Shown here: positions 44,778 through 56,383 of the stretch, in pieces
How positions within the stretch are numbered: the first letter of the stretch is position 1
Layout of the letters: each line of letters starts with the position of its first letter
DNA from: Amaurobius ferox
Taxonomy: Eukaryota > Arthropoda > Arachnida > Araneae > Amaurobiidae
Direction: 5' to 3'
DNA length: 64,000 nt
Assembly (NCBI GenBank): GCA_951213105.1
Contig: OX578153.1
Coordinates: forward strand, 58,264,520 to 58,328,519
The notes under the pieces: model-generated
What the model was told of the DNA's origin: nothing
What the model saw: the letters and a program-made list of their open reading frames with translations, nothing else
The model's database searches: none
Translations under genes and position numbers: made by a program

Positions 44778-45375
44778 TATTTATGAATACACGATTAGTG
44801 CTGGATGGTTTACCCTCTGCTAGGGTCCTTCAGTGTTCGTGACATTTATCAATTCACCTAATCGGCCGTAGTAGAGGCAAGGTCTACAATAAATCCTTAT
44901 GTACCCATTAAGTAATGGTGATGAAGCCATTTGCCATTTTGTATGTTGAGGATGATTTATAAAATCAGATAATAAGAAAAAAATTTAAATAAAAGGGAAT
45001 GGAAAAATGACAGCAAGACTTGGTTGAAATTTGGAGACGATGTGAAAGGAAATGTGACGTCGATGCTCTTTGAGATTCAGTGAAGTTTCTCTCAATGAGG
45101 CTTGATTCTGCGAGGCTAATCAGGTAGGTTGGTGATGACTATAGGAAAAGTTTGGTTCTGGAGCATTTTTTTATTTTTTGTCTTAGAGCTGATTGTGTTG
45201 TGTGCTCGTGAGAGTGGCTGCAGGCTGTTTATTTCGATGCTAATTCCAATTACTTTTTAGGGAGAATGATGAAAGAGAAGGATTTGTGTAGCAGAATGAA
45301 ATATACTTGAGGTTTAAGTGTTTGTGTTCATTTTCTTACATGTAGATCAGCAACCGTGTAATTTTCTCTGTTGAT
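44778..45375. other. Spacer, nothing recognised
   Basis: Includes GTGCTGGATGGTTTACCCTC and a GATGTGAAAGG region. It could be the 3' untranslated part of the LINE on its right, but nothing proves it. Confidence 0.4.
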
Positions 45376-46600
45376 TTAATTGATAGCTCTGTTTGTGTCC
45401 ATTGTGGCCTGAACTGTAGTGTTGGTGGAGCTATGTGGTAGATTGAAATGAATGAGGAGCTGTGGATGCAATGGTCTGCTGTACCTTCTTCTCCGCAACT
45501 GCATTGTGTGTGTTCGAATGATCCTGATGGTCTGTGTTAGAAACAATGCAGATACTGTGCAAATGTGCCGTTCCCATTGAGGAGCTGAAGAATATGTCTG
45601 TTTTTGAAGAGTATGTCTGGAGATCTGGGGAAAAGAGCTGCGTAGTCTTGTCTCTGCATTTATCCAAGTCACTTGTCATTCTTGAAGCATTTGTCATTGA
45701 AGCAGCTTTATAATTTGTTTTTGTGGAAGTGGTATATTGACCTGTGGGTGGATTTCATTATTGGCTGCTGTACGAACTAATTAATGCTTCTGCAAGTTCG
45801 TGACCCGTGATGTCTCGGTGCCCTGGTATCCACTTGATATGTAGATACACGTCTGGATATTCATAGATGAGTTTTTGATATGTTATGCTGTGGCGTTCTT
45901 GGGTTTGTGCTGCTTTACAGTGTTTACACATTCTTTGCTGTCTGCATGTGCTGATGCTCTGAAAAGGATGATTTGTAGAAACCACGTTAATGCTTTGAGG
46001 AGTGATGTCATCTCTGCTCGCTGTCATTTGGATGTAATATTCAGGCCCAGCGGTATGTGCAGTTGTTATAGAAAATACAGTATGATGAAAGTGTACCTTG
46101 TTGCGATTACGAACCATCTGAAAAGTTGGACTATTTGAGAAGCTTTGAGCCATCTTCGAACCATATGTGAGGATGTTGGCTGTAATTTTCTTCCGTGATG
46201 GGCATATTGCTTGTATCCGATCGAATCAATATTACATATCGGTTGCTTAAGTTCGTTGTCTGTGGGAATCATTGCCATGGATATATGTCTTGCTGTATTG
46301 TATAACATTAATGTAAATAGCTTTGTTGTGTAAGGCTAAGAGACTAAGGTTGCTGATGGTATTCTTGCTGATAATTGAAGTGCTGAGTTTGAACTCGTCC
46401 GCTAGGCCCTTAGTACACAGATTGCAGATATCCTTTGTGTAAAGATGAGCTTGCAAAGTTTTGCATGGTGTCTGATGGAATGCTTTGTCACAACCTGCCC
46501 AGAGTACCATAAAATTAATATAAGAGTATTGTTTTCCTTTTAAAACACAAAAAATCTTACTTAAGAAGGAATCCAGAATTATTTGGTGAAACACTTCAAA
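45376..46600 (-). pseudogene. Decayed non-LTR retrotransposon 3' end with RNase H
   Basis: The minus strand holds an RNase H-like C-terminal half (YQKLIYEYPDVYLHIKWIPG then HRDITGHELAEAL) around 45780-45900. Upstream pieces read as RT-thumb-like (ARHISMAMIPTDNEL near 46290) and downstream pieces read QISRHTLQKQTYSSAPQWERH. Several frames are needed, so it is broken by indels. WIPGH and the spacing to the last helix fit the RNase H domain of R1/I-like LINEs. Clade uncertain. Confidence 0.6.
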
Positions 46601-46853
46601 AATTTAAAACTACCAAATACACATTAGGATATTTCATTTTCAAAATTTTTGAAAAAAAAAAATTAGAGCTAAATATGCAGCAGTATTGAAATAAATTTTT
46701 GTATGTAACTACTTATTAATGTATGATATGAATAACATCTATGACTGGGGCATCTCCGGCTGAAATTTAAGCGTTACAAAAACGTAAACACTTTGGACGC
46801 ATATAGCTAACGAACCTAATAAATCGTAATTTAGATATTTTTTACTTTTTTTT
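46601..46853. other. Spacer, nothing recognised
   Basis: A/T-rich; no feature recognised. Confidence 0.4.
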
Positions 46854-47590
46854 TACCTTCCCTGCAATACATGGTAATGTATAGGGAAAGTATTGGAATC
46901 ATGCCGAAAATCGCAACTCAAGTTTTCGACGGATCTACACGTTTCGAGATCTCTAGAATACGAAAAAACTATTTTTAGCGTGACGTATGTGTGTCTGTCT
47001 GTGTGTCTGTCTGTCTGTGCAGATTTTGTATCCACTGTAACTAAAAACTAATGGTGCGAATTTTATAAAATTTGGTAGGTAAGTCACTTGTTAGCGAATC
47101 TGGTGCTGATTAGTTTTGGGTACGATTCGGTATATAAAACCCGCATTTTTTTGCGAAATGATCTTTATCCACTCTAGCTAAAAAACTAACTGACCGAATT
47201 TCACAAAATTCGGTAGATAAGTCACTTGTGGAACACCCTGGTGCTGATTAGATTTTGGTATGATGCGGAAAAAATAACCTGCCTTTTTTCTAACATGGCG
47301 AGCAAAAAAAAATCTAAATCAAAAATCTACGTATGCTTAAATATATCCATTAAATGCTTGTTTAACACGTAATTTTTAACGAAGAAAAGAATAAGACCAT
47401 CCCCATTACACTGGGGCTAGCCGTTCTCGAGATATTTTAGTTTTTTCGTATATTCTCTACGTCACCTTTGAAAATAAGTCCAGCTATCAAATAAGAACGA
47501 AAATTAAATTAAAAGTAAATCAAATTTAACTAAAATAAAGAGAGCGTGAATATAAGTCTGCAGGGAAAGTCATATGCTGCCCACATCAGA
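46854..47590 (-). mobile_element. Family E element, copy 7, full length, inverted
   Basis: It begins with the inverse of the terminal hairpin (TACCTTCCCTGCAATACATGG) and ends with the inverse of the 5' tip (CTGCCCACATCAGA). The GACA-type tract (GTCTGTCTGTGTGTCTG) is at 46987-47020. Near full length at 737 bp. Confidence 0.88.
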
Positions 47591-47696
47591 TTTTTCTATC
47601 CGAAATAGGGTTCTTTTTATGAATATGTAAAAATAATTTCAATGTTGTTGTTGTTCGCGTGCAAATGGATAAGCAATATTGCAGTGGAGTAGTGGT

Positions 47697-49040
47697 CTAG
47701 ATTCCTTCAAAAGCATTGATCACAGTCTCTGCCAATGTTGGTGCATCCCAGCTGTAGAGGATCTCCCGCAATGAATCCCTGAGTGGAACTATGCCAATCT
47801 TCAAAAGATATACCGCAACAGTTAGGCATTCCCAGATGTGGTTGGGCGTGAACTGGACTTCGGGGCAGTTTTTGCAAGGGACATAGGTTCTTGTTTTGTC
47901 CGGATGGATCTTCATGCCCCTATAATGCTCAGCCTGGCAATAGTGGATGTTATATTTCTGGCACAATCGAGTTCTGTTAAAAGGGGTTTCTTATATGTGT
48001 GAGTCATAATTCTATATCTGGCCATTGCGTTAGCATCAGCAAGTGTGATGGTGGTGCACTTCTGATCTAGAGCCTCTTTGGCCAAAGAATCCGCACATTC
48101 ATTTCCCTCAATGTTGACATGTGCAGGTATCCATTGCAGGACACAGGATTTTCCCTTGCTGTGCAACCTTTCGAGAAGGACTATAATTTCGGATGTGATG
48201 TTGGTCTCTCCGTTTCTGATAGCTTCTAAAGCGGATTTAGAATCTGAAAAAATTGCTATTCCTTCTGTAGAATCCATAGCTTGAGAGTCATTCAGGTATA
48301 AGGCGAGGGCTTCTTTAATCGCCAAGAGTTCACTAGTGAAGTTAGAGGCTATTATTCCTGTATTGATTTTGTGTTTGTAATTTCTGCCATCCGGAAAGGG
48401 GATGAAAATTCCAGCACCTCCATTGTTGAGGGATCTGTCAGAGGAGCCATCAATGTAGGCAATTGCATAGCTTCCCTGGGAGAGCTTTTCTATTGTTTCA
48501 AGTCCTTTTTGTCTGAGAGCTACAGGGTCTTCTTTTTTAGAACACGGTTGCCGCAATTTAAAACCAAACTTGGTATTCTCGGGTGGTTTTCTAGGAATGG
48601 GGGGCTCTTGAAGGAAATCCAAAGAAGAATGTTCCAAATTGACCGGTTTTCTTATGTCTCTATCAAGCTGGAGAGTCGAAGATCGTTTAAGCCTGGTAGT
48701 TTATTTCCATTTATTGAGGATTCTAGTAGAGATATGGTCTGTGCCGTTACAGCGAAATTTGTTAGTGAACTTGATGGTGGCAAGGTTACTCCTACTTTCT
48801 AGGGGAGGCAGGCCACATTCCTGTTCGGCCTTTTTGATGTTGGTTGATGAGACTGCACCAAAAATAATTTTAGAGGCTCTATGTTGGACGGAGTCGAGTT
48901 TCTGTTTAACAGTAGAAGAGGCCGGAGTCCAAATTGGGACGGCATATTCAAGCACTGGTCTAATAACAGTGCAGAAGGTGCTTTTTAGAGTTTGAGGTCT
49001 TGAGCCCCATGAAGTGCCACATAGTTTTCTAAGTATATTA
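47697..49040 (-). pseudogene. LINE ORF2 C-terminus: RT end, RNase H, zinc knuckle
   Basis: Reading down from 49036: ILRKLCGTSWGSRPQTLKST, then VLEYAVPIWTPASSTVKQKL (RT C-terminal region), then a stop at 48701-48703 in the same frame. RNase H follows at 47990-48500 with AYIDGSSD, FTSELLAIKEAL, FSDSKSALEAI and WIPAHVNIEGNECADSLA; all four acidic catalytic positions are kept. After a frameshift near 47930 comes a knuckle (CKNCPEVQFTPNHIWEC). The layout resembles RNase H-bearing LINEs I associate with arachnid genomes. The 5' part of the element is missing. It would copy element RNA at nicked target DNA. Confidence 0.88.
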
Positions 49041-49276
49041 AAATAATTTCAATATTTTAATATTTTGAACATTTTAGTCCGAGAAAGTTATTACCTCACT
49101 TTTCTAACTTTCATTCGAATATCTTATAAACTGTAAAAGATAAATATAAACATTAACGAACAAAAGTGATCATCATGAAATCCCGTTTATATATTATTAG
49201 TTTATTTTTGCAAAACACTTATTGTTTTCGAGGAATTGTCTTGTCAAATACAGAAATATTGAAATGTTTACTTTTT
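49041..49276. other. Spacer, nothing recognised
   Basis: AT-rich; it follows the 5' truncation point of the minus-strand LINE. Confidence 0.4.
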
Positions 49277-49320
49277 AACACTTTACAACAAAGTTGAAAA
49301 GTGTTTATGACTTTGTTCAT

Positions 49321-49370
<50 letters not shown>

Positions 49371-49690
49371 CGTTAGCACGATAACTGCCGTAAAAATGAG
49401 TTTATCAAAATGAAATTTTAGTATGTTGTTCAGACGGTCTGTAGGACCTATGGGAATATAAATAAATAATATCACCCAATTAGTTTTTTATTGAACCCGG
49501 GTTGAAAAAATGAAATACATTGAACCCTATGGGACCTAATTTTTCAAACATTTTTTAAGTAAATTTAAAATTCACGAATTGCTTCGAAATTTTTAGGAAA
49601 TATTCACATTATCCCATAGAATATATAAAAAAAAATTCAGTAAAATATGTTAAGTAGTTTTTTAATTAAAAAAATTATTTAATATAGGGA
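49277..49690 (+). repeat. Family F element, partial plus copy
   Basis: Begins with the F hairpin AACACTTTACAACAAAGTTG then AAAAGTG, followed by an expanded (TGTC)n tract at 49320-49371, TACGGTCTGTAGGACC-type text, and AACCCGGGTTGAAAAAATG. It stops matching near 49690. Confidence 0.8.
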
Positions 49691-50077
49691 AAAAAACAAA
49701 TTCAATTAAATTCTGACTTTGGGATATCTTCCAGAAAGAAAAGAGAGAGATATTTTATAATAAATATCTCTCCATTTGTTTAAACGTTTTGCATATGGGA
49801 GTGGCTTCATATTTTAAAATAATTTTGGTAGATAACAATTTTTCATTTTTTTTAAATTTTATATAACTCTTCTTGATAAATTTAATTGATGGCATTTTAA
49901 ATGCACTTTCCTACGTCCTAGAGAGTTAAAATTTGGTACACAGCTTAAATTTGTTGAACATTTTATTCGACAAAAATTTGATGGATCTTTAAATATAGAT
50001 CATACATTTTTTTCGAAATGGCCTGAAAATAATCCCCGTTCACTTCTATAAATCATTGGTGTAATATTGTTAAAAAT
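49691..50077. other. Spacer, nothing recognised
   Basis: AT-rich; no gene. Confidence 0.4.
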
Positions 50078-50900
50078 TCTGATGTGGACAGCACATGTCT
50101 TTCTCTGCAGACTCATATTCGTTCTCTTTATTTATTCAATGATAATTTGAGTTTATCTGCACAACATAAGTATTTTAAATGACATTGAATTTACACGTTA
50201 AACTTAAATTTGGTTCTCATTTGATAGCTGGACTTATTGTCAAAGGTGGCGTAGCGAAAACGCTAAAAAACTAGAATATCTCAAGAACGGCTAGTCCTAG
50301 AGTAATGGGGTTAGTCTTATTCTTTTTGTTGTCAAAAATCACATATAAAATAGGAATTTAATTGATATAATTGAGCACACGTAGTCTTTTATTTTTATAT
50401 ATAACGATTTTTGCTGGCCATTTCGCAAAAATAGCCCGTTCCTTTTTCCCGAATCGTAGTAGAATAACCTACAAATGATTTATATACAAAATTTTGTTAA
50501 ATTTGGTATATAAATCACTTGTAGGTTATTGAAATATTATACTCCAAATTTTGTTAAATTTGGTTCATTAGTTTTTAGCTAGAGTGGATAAAGGCAATTT
50601 CTGCGGCCATTTCGCAAAGAAGGCAGATTCTTTTATTGCGAATCGTACTATAATCTAATGAACATCAGGATTTCCCACAAAAAACATACCTACCAAATTG
50701 TATGAAATTCGGTCCATTAGTTTTTCAATTAGAGTGGATGTAATATCCACACAGACACACAGAAACATACACAGATACACCCTTACACACACAGACGTCT
50801 TCCTAAAAGTAGTTTTTTCGTGTTCTAGAAGTCCCAAAACGTGTAGATCCTTTGAAAATTCGAGTTCCGATCTTCGGCACGATTCCAATACTTTGAGTAC
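50078..50900 (+). mobile_element. Family E element, copy 8
   Basis: Starts TCTGATGTGGACAGCACATG and CTTTCTCTGCAGACTC, has ATCTCAAGAACGGCTAGTCC, a CACA tract near 50750-50795 and GATCTTCGGCACGATTCCAA at the end. The terminal hairpin is lost after CAATACTTTGAG. Contains a 68-base snapback at 50463-50530. Confidence 0.8.
50463..50530. repeat. Snapback hairpin, ~32-nt arms
   Basis: AATAACCTACAAATGATTTA runs into TATACAAAATTT, then the loop TGTT, then AAATTTGGTATATAAATCAC and TTGTAGGTTATT. Nearly all positions pair. Other E copies carry only one arm of this text. Confidence 0.9.
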
Positions 50901-51029
50901 ATACACATACACCTATATATTATCTGTGTATTATCTGTGTATCTAAATTCCGTGCCTATGCAATTACAATAGTTGTGATTTTAAATGATCCCTAAACTTT
51001 TATTATTTCTTCAAGGAAGCCTAATTTTA
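50901..51029. other. Short spacer
   Basis: Contains CACATACACCTATATATTAT and a repeated TATCTGTGTAT; no gene. Confidence 0.4.
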
Positions 51030-51352
51030 ACATATGCAGAATGCAAATATCTCAAGCGATTGTAAGATGAATTACATAAGAATTGCTGAATTTTTTTCAC
51101 ACAAAATTATTTAGCTCTGGAGTCTGAAATACAAGTTATATGAATGAAATATTCATTGATTTTGCATAAAGAATCAGATGATTTATATTTCGATACAGTT
51201 TTAAATATTTAAGTATAATAAAGTACTGTGATAATGTAAAAGATATTACCACTGAATGAATCACATTTTAGAAATTTTTAAATGAAATTACATTTCAGTT
51301 GGAAAGTGTTTCATAATCAATGCTTATGCATGATTGATCTTTCTTGTTTTAA
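51030..51352 (+). repeat. Family F element, 3' part
   Basis: Matches 37840-38481: AGAATTGCTGAATTTTTTTC, AATTATTTAGCTC, GAATGAAATATTCATTGATT, then GGAAAGTGTTTCATAATCAA and GATCTTTCTTGTT. Confidence 0.75.
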
Positions 51353-51599
51353 GTTTATAGCGCTTATGTCATAAAATTAAGAGCTCTTTCTATTAACTAG
51401 GAAAAGTAATTTATAGTGTTTTGATGGTCTTACACAGAAATATTATTGGATTTTCAATCAAATTCTCAGTTTTTGAAATAAAGTATTTTCATTTCCGATA
51501 TATTAATATTTTGAAAATGTGGTTCTAAATACAATTGTGCACAGGTTTGAGGGTCAAAGTGGTATAATGTTTTTTTGTTTTTTTAAATCCCTTTGTTTC
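51353..51599. other. Spacer, nothing recognised
   Basis: AT-rich. Confidence 0.4.
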
Positions 51600-52020
51600 G
51601 TCCCATGAAGAGAATCGAGTGAGATCAAAACTGAGATTCTATCTCGAGTGAAAGTGTTTGATCAATTTTGAAAAGTGGTTTTGAATTTTTCAATTATTCC
51701 TTTGCATCATCACCCTCAATCAGAATTTTTGATTTAATAGAACTTTTCGCTGGCCTGGAAGCTGAAACGGATCGAATGAGACCAAAACCAAGATTTATTG
51801 CTAAAGTAGAAGTGATTGATAATTAAGCAAAGTTAGTTTGAGTTTTTTTTATATTATTCCGCTGCACCGTCACCCGAAATTCAAATTTTTTTTAAATTTT
51901 CGAATTTTTCCTTGGTTTTGAAGTTGAGAGGGATCGAATAACATCAAAACCAAGATTATTGCTGAAGTAGTAGTGCTTGATAACTAAGCAAGGTTATTTT
52001 GGTTTTTTTTATTATTCAGA
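51600..52020 (+). repeat. Tandem repeat, ~160-bp unit, three copies
   Basis: Units align on ATCGAGTGAGATCAAAACTGAG (51613), ATCGAATGAGACCAAAACCAAG (51772) and ATCGAATAACATCAAAACCAAG (51933), each followed by GATAA(T/C)TAAGCAA-like text and a T-run. Copies are clearly diverged. No coding potential. Confidence 0.8.
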
Positions 52021-52089
52021 ATTTTGCTCTTCTGGATCACACTTAGAATGATATTGGTGGTATTTTGGATATTTTAAATTCCGTTAATC

Positions 52090-52870
52090 CTTGCATTCAT
52101 TTTACATATGAAATGGAAAACAACAATGGACTTGCATCTTAGTCATCCACAACGATGATGAATTTTTTTACTACGATCTTTCGTAAACATTTTTCAGTTT
52201 TTCTACCTCCACGTAAAAATTCCTGCCATTTGCCTAACCTGAAAATTTCTGCTTTCAATACGTGTGTCCATCGTGATTTGAACTTTTTTTCTACTATGGG
52301 TTTGTTCAATTATTTAAAAGCTGTTGCTGTTGATCGTGGTTTCTCTCCCAGCATTGTTGATCATGCAATTCAAAGATTTAATAAACTTGCTTCTGAAAAA
52401 GATTTTAACAGCACTATCATTTTACCATTTTTTCCATAAATAAGTCATTAGATTACTAAAATTCTAAAAAAATTCAAATTCCAAATCTCGTTTAAACCTT
52501 CTCTTAAACTCAGATATTTTAATCTTACAGATCCTTTAGAAATTCCTAATAGCTGGAGCATTTACAGTATTTCTTGCCATTGCGGTCTTTCTTATATGGG
52601 TCAAACTAAACGTGCTTTAAAATTTCGTGTTAAAGAACATAAAATTATATAAAAAACATATATTTAATAAATATCCAACTGCTCAACGTTGTTATCAATT
52701 TGACCACCGGTTTTAGTTTTCTTCAGCTACAATCATACAAAAATACACATCAACCTGTGATCTTCACTATTCTGAAATCTTTCATATCCGGAAAAATCTT
52801 AACAATTTAGCTAATGACTTGTCCAGTACTCTATTTATGTCGGCAGTCTGGTGCAGTGCCTTGTAAAAAT
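52090..52870 (+). pseudogene. Penelope-like element fragment with GIY-YIG-like end
   Basis: Readable pieces in order: IHFTYEMENNNGLA (RT thumb side), TTIFRKHFSVFLPPRKNSCHL, then NYLKAVAVDRGFSPSIVDHA, and after a stop at 52437-52439 a shift to ISFKPSLKLRYFNLTDPLEI and SISCHCGLSYMGQTKRALKF, ending RVKEHK. SISCHCGLSYMGQT..RVKEH matches the GIY-YIG start (Y-x-I-x-C...YxGQT...RxxEH) that follows RT in Penelope-like elements. In-frame stops and a frameshift make it dead. The catalytic RT core upstream is missing. The GIY-YIG module would nick the target. Confidence 0.75.
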
Positions 52871-53229
52871 CTCCCCCCTCCTTTTTCTATTTCTTAATCA
52901 TTGAGGCTCTTATGTGTTGTTTTAACTTTTTTTTCGTTTTGTTGGGTATCATTTATTCTTGTTTGACTCGTTTTGTATCGGCAAATTCCTGTTGTGTTTT
53001 AGCGCACGCCTTTCTCGTGTGTTACTTTCTGCTTTGAATTGGCTAGACCGTTCTTCATTCTGCTTTCTGATTGGGTCTCTCGTGTGAGCTCTTAATTTAG
53101 ATCTTGGGTATATAAACCATACTGCTTTTTCTATTTGCGTCTATTTCGACTTTTTCCCCACACACGGATCCTAACTTCAGCCATCTATACACACAATAAG
53201 AAATTGAAACACATCTGACCAGTCAACTG
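52871..53229. other. Region between Penelope-like fragment and jockey-like RT
   Basis: T-rich, with a promoter-like TTGGGTATATAAACCATAC near 53104 and GTGTGTTACTTTCTGC. It may be the non-coding end of the Penelope-like element; this is a guess. Confidence 0.4.
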
Positions 53230-54300
53230 CACTACATACTAAAACACAAAATGACCTCCAATCGACATCAGTGGTTGATATCTTATCTATTATACACAAG
53301 CTCAAAATTAAGAAATCTCCTGGTACTGATCGGATTAACAACCGCATCATTAAAAACCTTCCCTTTTCCTATGTCTGCTGGATCGCCGCTCTTGTAAACA
53401 GAATACTAGAGCACCGCTATTTTCGCCGAATCTGGAAAACTGCCACCGTGATCCCTCTTTTAAAACCAAATCAGGATAACTCTCTTCCTGAGAGTTATCG
53501 TCCAATTAGACTACTCTCCAGTTTGTCTAAAATTTACGAAATTGTGTTGCTCAAGAGATTGGATAGTTTCTGCAGATCTCACCAAATTCTTATTCCTGAC
53601 CAACACGGCTTCCGATCTGCGTATTCCACACAGATCCAGCTTATGCGTGTTGTTGAAACTATACACACCAACGTTAGCAACCGGCAGTACACTGGTATTG
53701 TGTTCTTCGATATTATGAAGGCCTTTGATAAATGCTGCATCCTGGGATTGATTAACAAGTTGGTGCGGCTTGGTTTATCAACCCAATTACTCACTATCAT
53801 CAACTCATATCTCAATAATCGTTTTTTCCGCATACGAGTTGGTACTTCCTTCTCCTCACCCCGACCGATCAAGGCAGGCGTTCCGCAGGGAGAAAATCTC
53901 AATCTCAACACCCTGCTTTTCAACATATACATAAACGACATACCTCATATTCCACAGGTGAAACTCTGCATTTTTGCAGATGATACCGCGATCATTGCCC
54001 GCGCTGGCTCTCCTCTCAACACGATCAACACACTATAAAGCTATATCACACACAACCTTGACCGCTGGCTCGTACAATGGAAAATCAAAATTAATGCCTG
54101 CAAGTCTAACATTGTTATTTTTAAACCTCACTACAGAGCAATCTCTCATAACTTTCAAATCAAAATCTTTAATGAAAGTATCCCATTCAACCACGCTGTA
54201 AAGTACTTGGTCATATCACGTTAGAGGCTCATATGACTTTCAGCACCCATATTTATTTAAAAACCCAATCTGCCAACAAAATTATGACCCATGCCCTGTA
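53230..54300 (+). pseudogene. Jockey-like LINE reverse transcriptase fragment
   Basis: An open stretch at 53271-54038 reads, in order, LKIKKSPGTDRINNRIIKNL, ATVIPLLKPNQDNSLPESYR, GFRSAYSTQIQLMRVVE, FFDIMKAFDK (catalytic D), AGVPQGENLN, LLFNIYINDIP and FADDTAII (catalytic DD). A stop follows at 54036-54038, then in other frames NLDRWLVQWKIKINACKSN and NFQIKIFNESIPFNHAVKYL. AGVPQG and FADDTA are jockey-clade style. The endonuclease and the 3' end are missing. The open part starts at a GTG, so no native start is present. Confidence 0.88.
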
Positions 54301-54336
54301 GGGGGTCACCTTTGTCCCTGGAGAATAAGAGAGAAT

Positions 54337-54490
54337 GTGTATATGTGAGAAGAATATGTATATGTGATTGTTTGTGTGTGTGCTTATATGTATGTCTTCT
54401 TGTGTGTATGCTTATATGTATGTGTTCTTGTGTGTGTGCTTATATGTATGTGCTCTTATACGTGTGCGTATATATATATGTGTTCTTGTC
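54337..54490 (+). repeat. TG/TATG-rich minisatellite
   Basis: Units such as GTGTGTGCTTATATGTATGT followed by CTTCTTGT or GTTCTTGT repeat four to five times at about 34-bp spacing. It gives Cys/Val-rich open frames that are not genes. Confidence 0.8.
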
Positions 54491-54810
54491 AAGTCAAGTC
54501 GGGGGTGCAATTCTGGAGCGCCTGGTCAACTATGACCGTATCTCCAAGCTGTAAGTGTACAATCATGATCTCTGTAATTACTTGAATTGCTCCAAAAAGG
54601 GGGATGAAGATGAGAATACTCCGTAGGAGTATAGAAGTGGTATTAGGAGGTAAGTGAATTCACGAGGAAAAAGTATGACATGCCATGACGTAATGTTCAA
54701 AAAAGTAGTCCGAATTCCTCTTGAGACTAGGGGTCCGCGTCCACAATTTACAGGGATTTTTATAATTATTCTGTTAATCAGTTTACAGTTTATCAAGTGG
54801 AGAGATGACT
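54491..54810. other. Spacer, nothing recognised
   Basis: No domain seen in short frames; it contains CAAGTCAAGTCGGGGGTGC near 54490. Confidence 0.4.
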
Positions 54811-55020
54811 TTATTTAAGTTTCAGAGAGCTTTTTTGTATGCGTATATGTATATGTATTTGTTTGTGTGAGTGCGTATTTGTATATGTATTTGCATGTGA
54901 AATTTGGTTAAGATAACTTATGAAAGCATGTACGAACCGGCATGATATTTCATATGTGGATACATTACGCGAAATAATTGAAGGAGTTGGTATTTGTTTC
55001 GTATAAATTCCAAGATTGAA
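54811..55020 (+). repeat. Family I dispersed repeat, copy 1
   Basis: TG/TATG-rich stretch, then GTGAAATTTGGTTAAGATAA, CTTATGAAAGCATGTACG and ATATGTGGATACATTACGCG. It pairs with 55463-55760. No ORF of interest. Confidence 0.7.
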
Positions 55021-55462
55021 ACACAAAATATAGTTTTAAATTTTTTAGCATTATTTATTTTGGTAAGCAATGGTGTGACAGTTGAGTTTAAATGGGAAAA
55101 TGATTGTTTGAACTATGGTTGAAATAATGGTATTACTGGTAATTGGTAACTAATGGTAATTGGTAACTAAAGGCATACGTTAATAAAAGCATTTCGCATA
55201 CTTTACGGCTTATTATGAAACAAGAAGTATGCGGAACGTTGCTGGTCTAACGACTTTCCTCGCATTTTGACGTCGCTGTATGTATAAAACTGTTTTAAAC
55301 ACGTTGTTTAGATATAGCACATTGCTGTCAAGGTCATTATTGAATAACTTATATCAAGTTATTTTAATATGTTTTATTTGGTATGAATCAGCAAGAGAAA
55401 GAAAAATATGGGATAGGAAAAGTATGTTTTAAGACCTCATGAACAAAGTTCAAATATTTTCC
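55021..55462. other. Spacer, nothing recognised
   Basis: Contains a short local repeat TAATGGTAATTGGTAACTAA near 55130-55170. Confidence 0.4.
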
Positions 55463-55760
55463 TCATGATGTATATATTGTGTGCATATATGTATGTGTGT
55501 TTGCGTGTGTGCGTGTATGTATGTGTTTATCTGTGTGTGGGTATATGTATGTGTGTGCATATATGTATATATGTTTGTCTATCTGTGTGCGTATATGTAT
55601 ATGTACTTGTGTGTACGCATATATGTATTTGCTTCTGTTAATGTGTAATATGAATATATATTTTTCTGTGAAATGTGGGTAAGATAACTTACGAGCGCAT
55701 GTATGTATCGTCATGAAATTTCATGTGCGGATACATTATATAAAATAACTGATGAGAATT
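55463..55760 (+). repeat. Family I dispersed repeat, copy 2
   Basis: Long TG/TATG stretch, then GTGAAATGTGGGTAAGATAA, CTTACGAGCGCATGTATG and ATGTGCGGATACATTATA. The conserved part after the microsatellite matches copy 1. Confidence 0.7.
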
Positions 55761-56034
55761 CCCTAAATTTCTTATAGTTAAAGGTACAGTACTGTTTTTC
55801 ATTACATGGAATAGATCAGCATTAGTGGTATACTATGCCTTCTTACATTTTTTAAAAGTAGAAGTATTACAAAACTAAAATAACTTCGTTTAAAGCAACA
55901 TATAACACAATAATAGCCTTTGTGTTGTATGTTGCTTTTAGCGATTTTATTACGTTAGCATTTTGGTCTGTACATAGAACTATTGTGTTAGAACCGAAAA
56001 TTTCATTGCAATTTTTTTAGTGTTCGGTTTTCAT
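55761..56034. other. Spacer, nothing recognised
   Basis: Contains an imperfect inverted motif around AGCAACATATAACACAATAATAG and TGTGTTGTATGTTGCTTTTAG (55899-55941). Otherwise plain. Confidence 0.45.
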
Positions 56035-56383
56035 AACTTTATTAGAGGTTTTGATTTTTTGACGATTTTTTTAAAATTGCACTCACTCAAAAATTTAGGA
56101 GGATTCTAAACATTAGATTGCGTATAAAAGCAATAGGCTTCCAGTGTTTACGGATTGTAATTTTTGTACCAAAAAATTTCGTTCGAATCGGTCCATTCGT
56201 TCGTCAGTTATCGTCTCCACAGACTCACTGACACACACACATACTTTCACACACACACACAGAGACATCACCTCAAAAATGTTCGATTCGTAATCAGGGA
56301 TGCTTGAAACGTCGAAAACTCGAATTCGAATTTTCGACCCAGTCACAATACTTTCCTTATACATTATGTATATAAGGAAAGTA
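56035..56383 (+). repeat. Family A element, 3' part
   Basis: GAGGTTTTGATTTTTTGACG, a CA tract at 56230-56260, TCGAATTCGAATTTTCGACC-like text and a good terminal hairpin ACTTTCCTTATAC...TATAAGGAAAGTA ending at 56383. The 5' half is missing. Confidence 0.85.

Noticed and set aside
46066..46594. Separate small genes near the decayed LINE
   Set aside because: Frames are pieces of the same broken minus-strand retroelement or their shadows.
54291..55714. Cysteine-rich small secreted proteins (CVCVCVY-type frames), also at 17565
   Set aside because: Translation of TG/TATG microsatellites in families A and I. No signal peptide or conserved spacing beyond the repeat.
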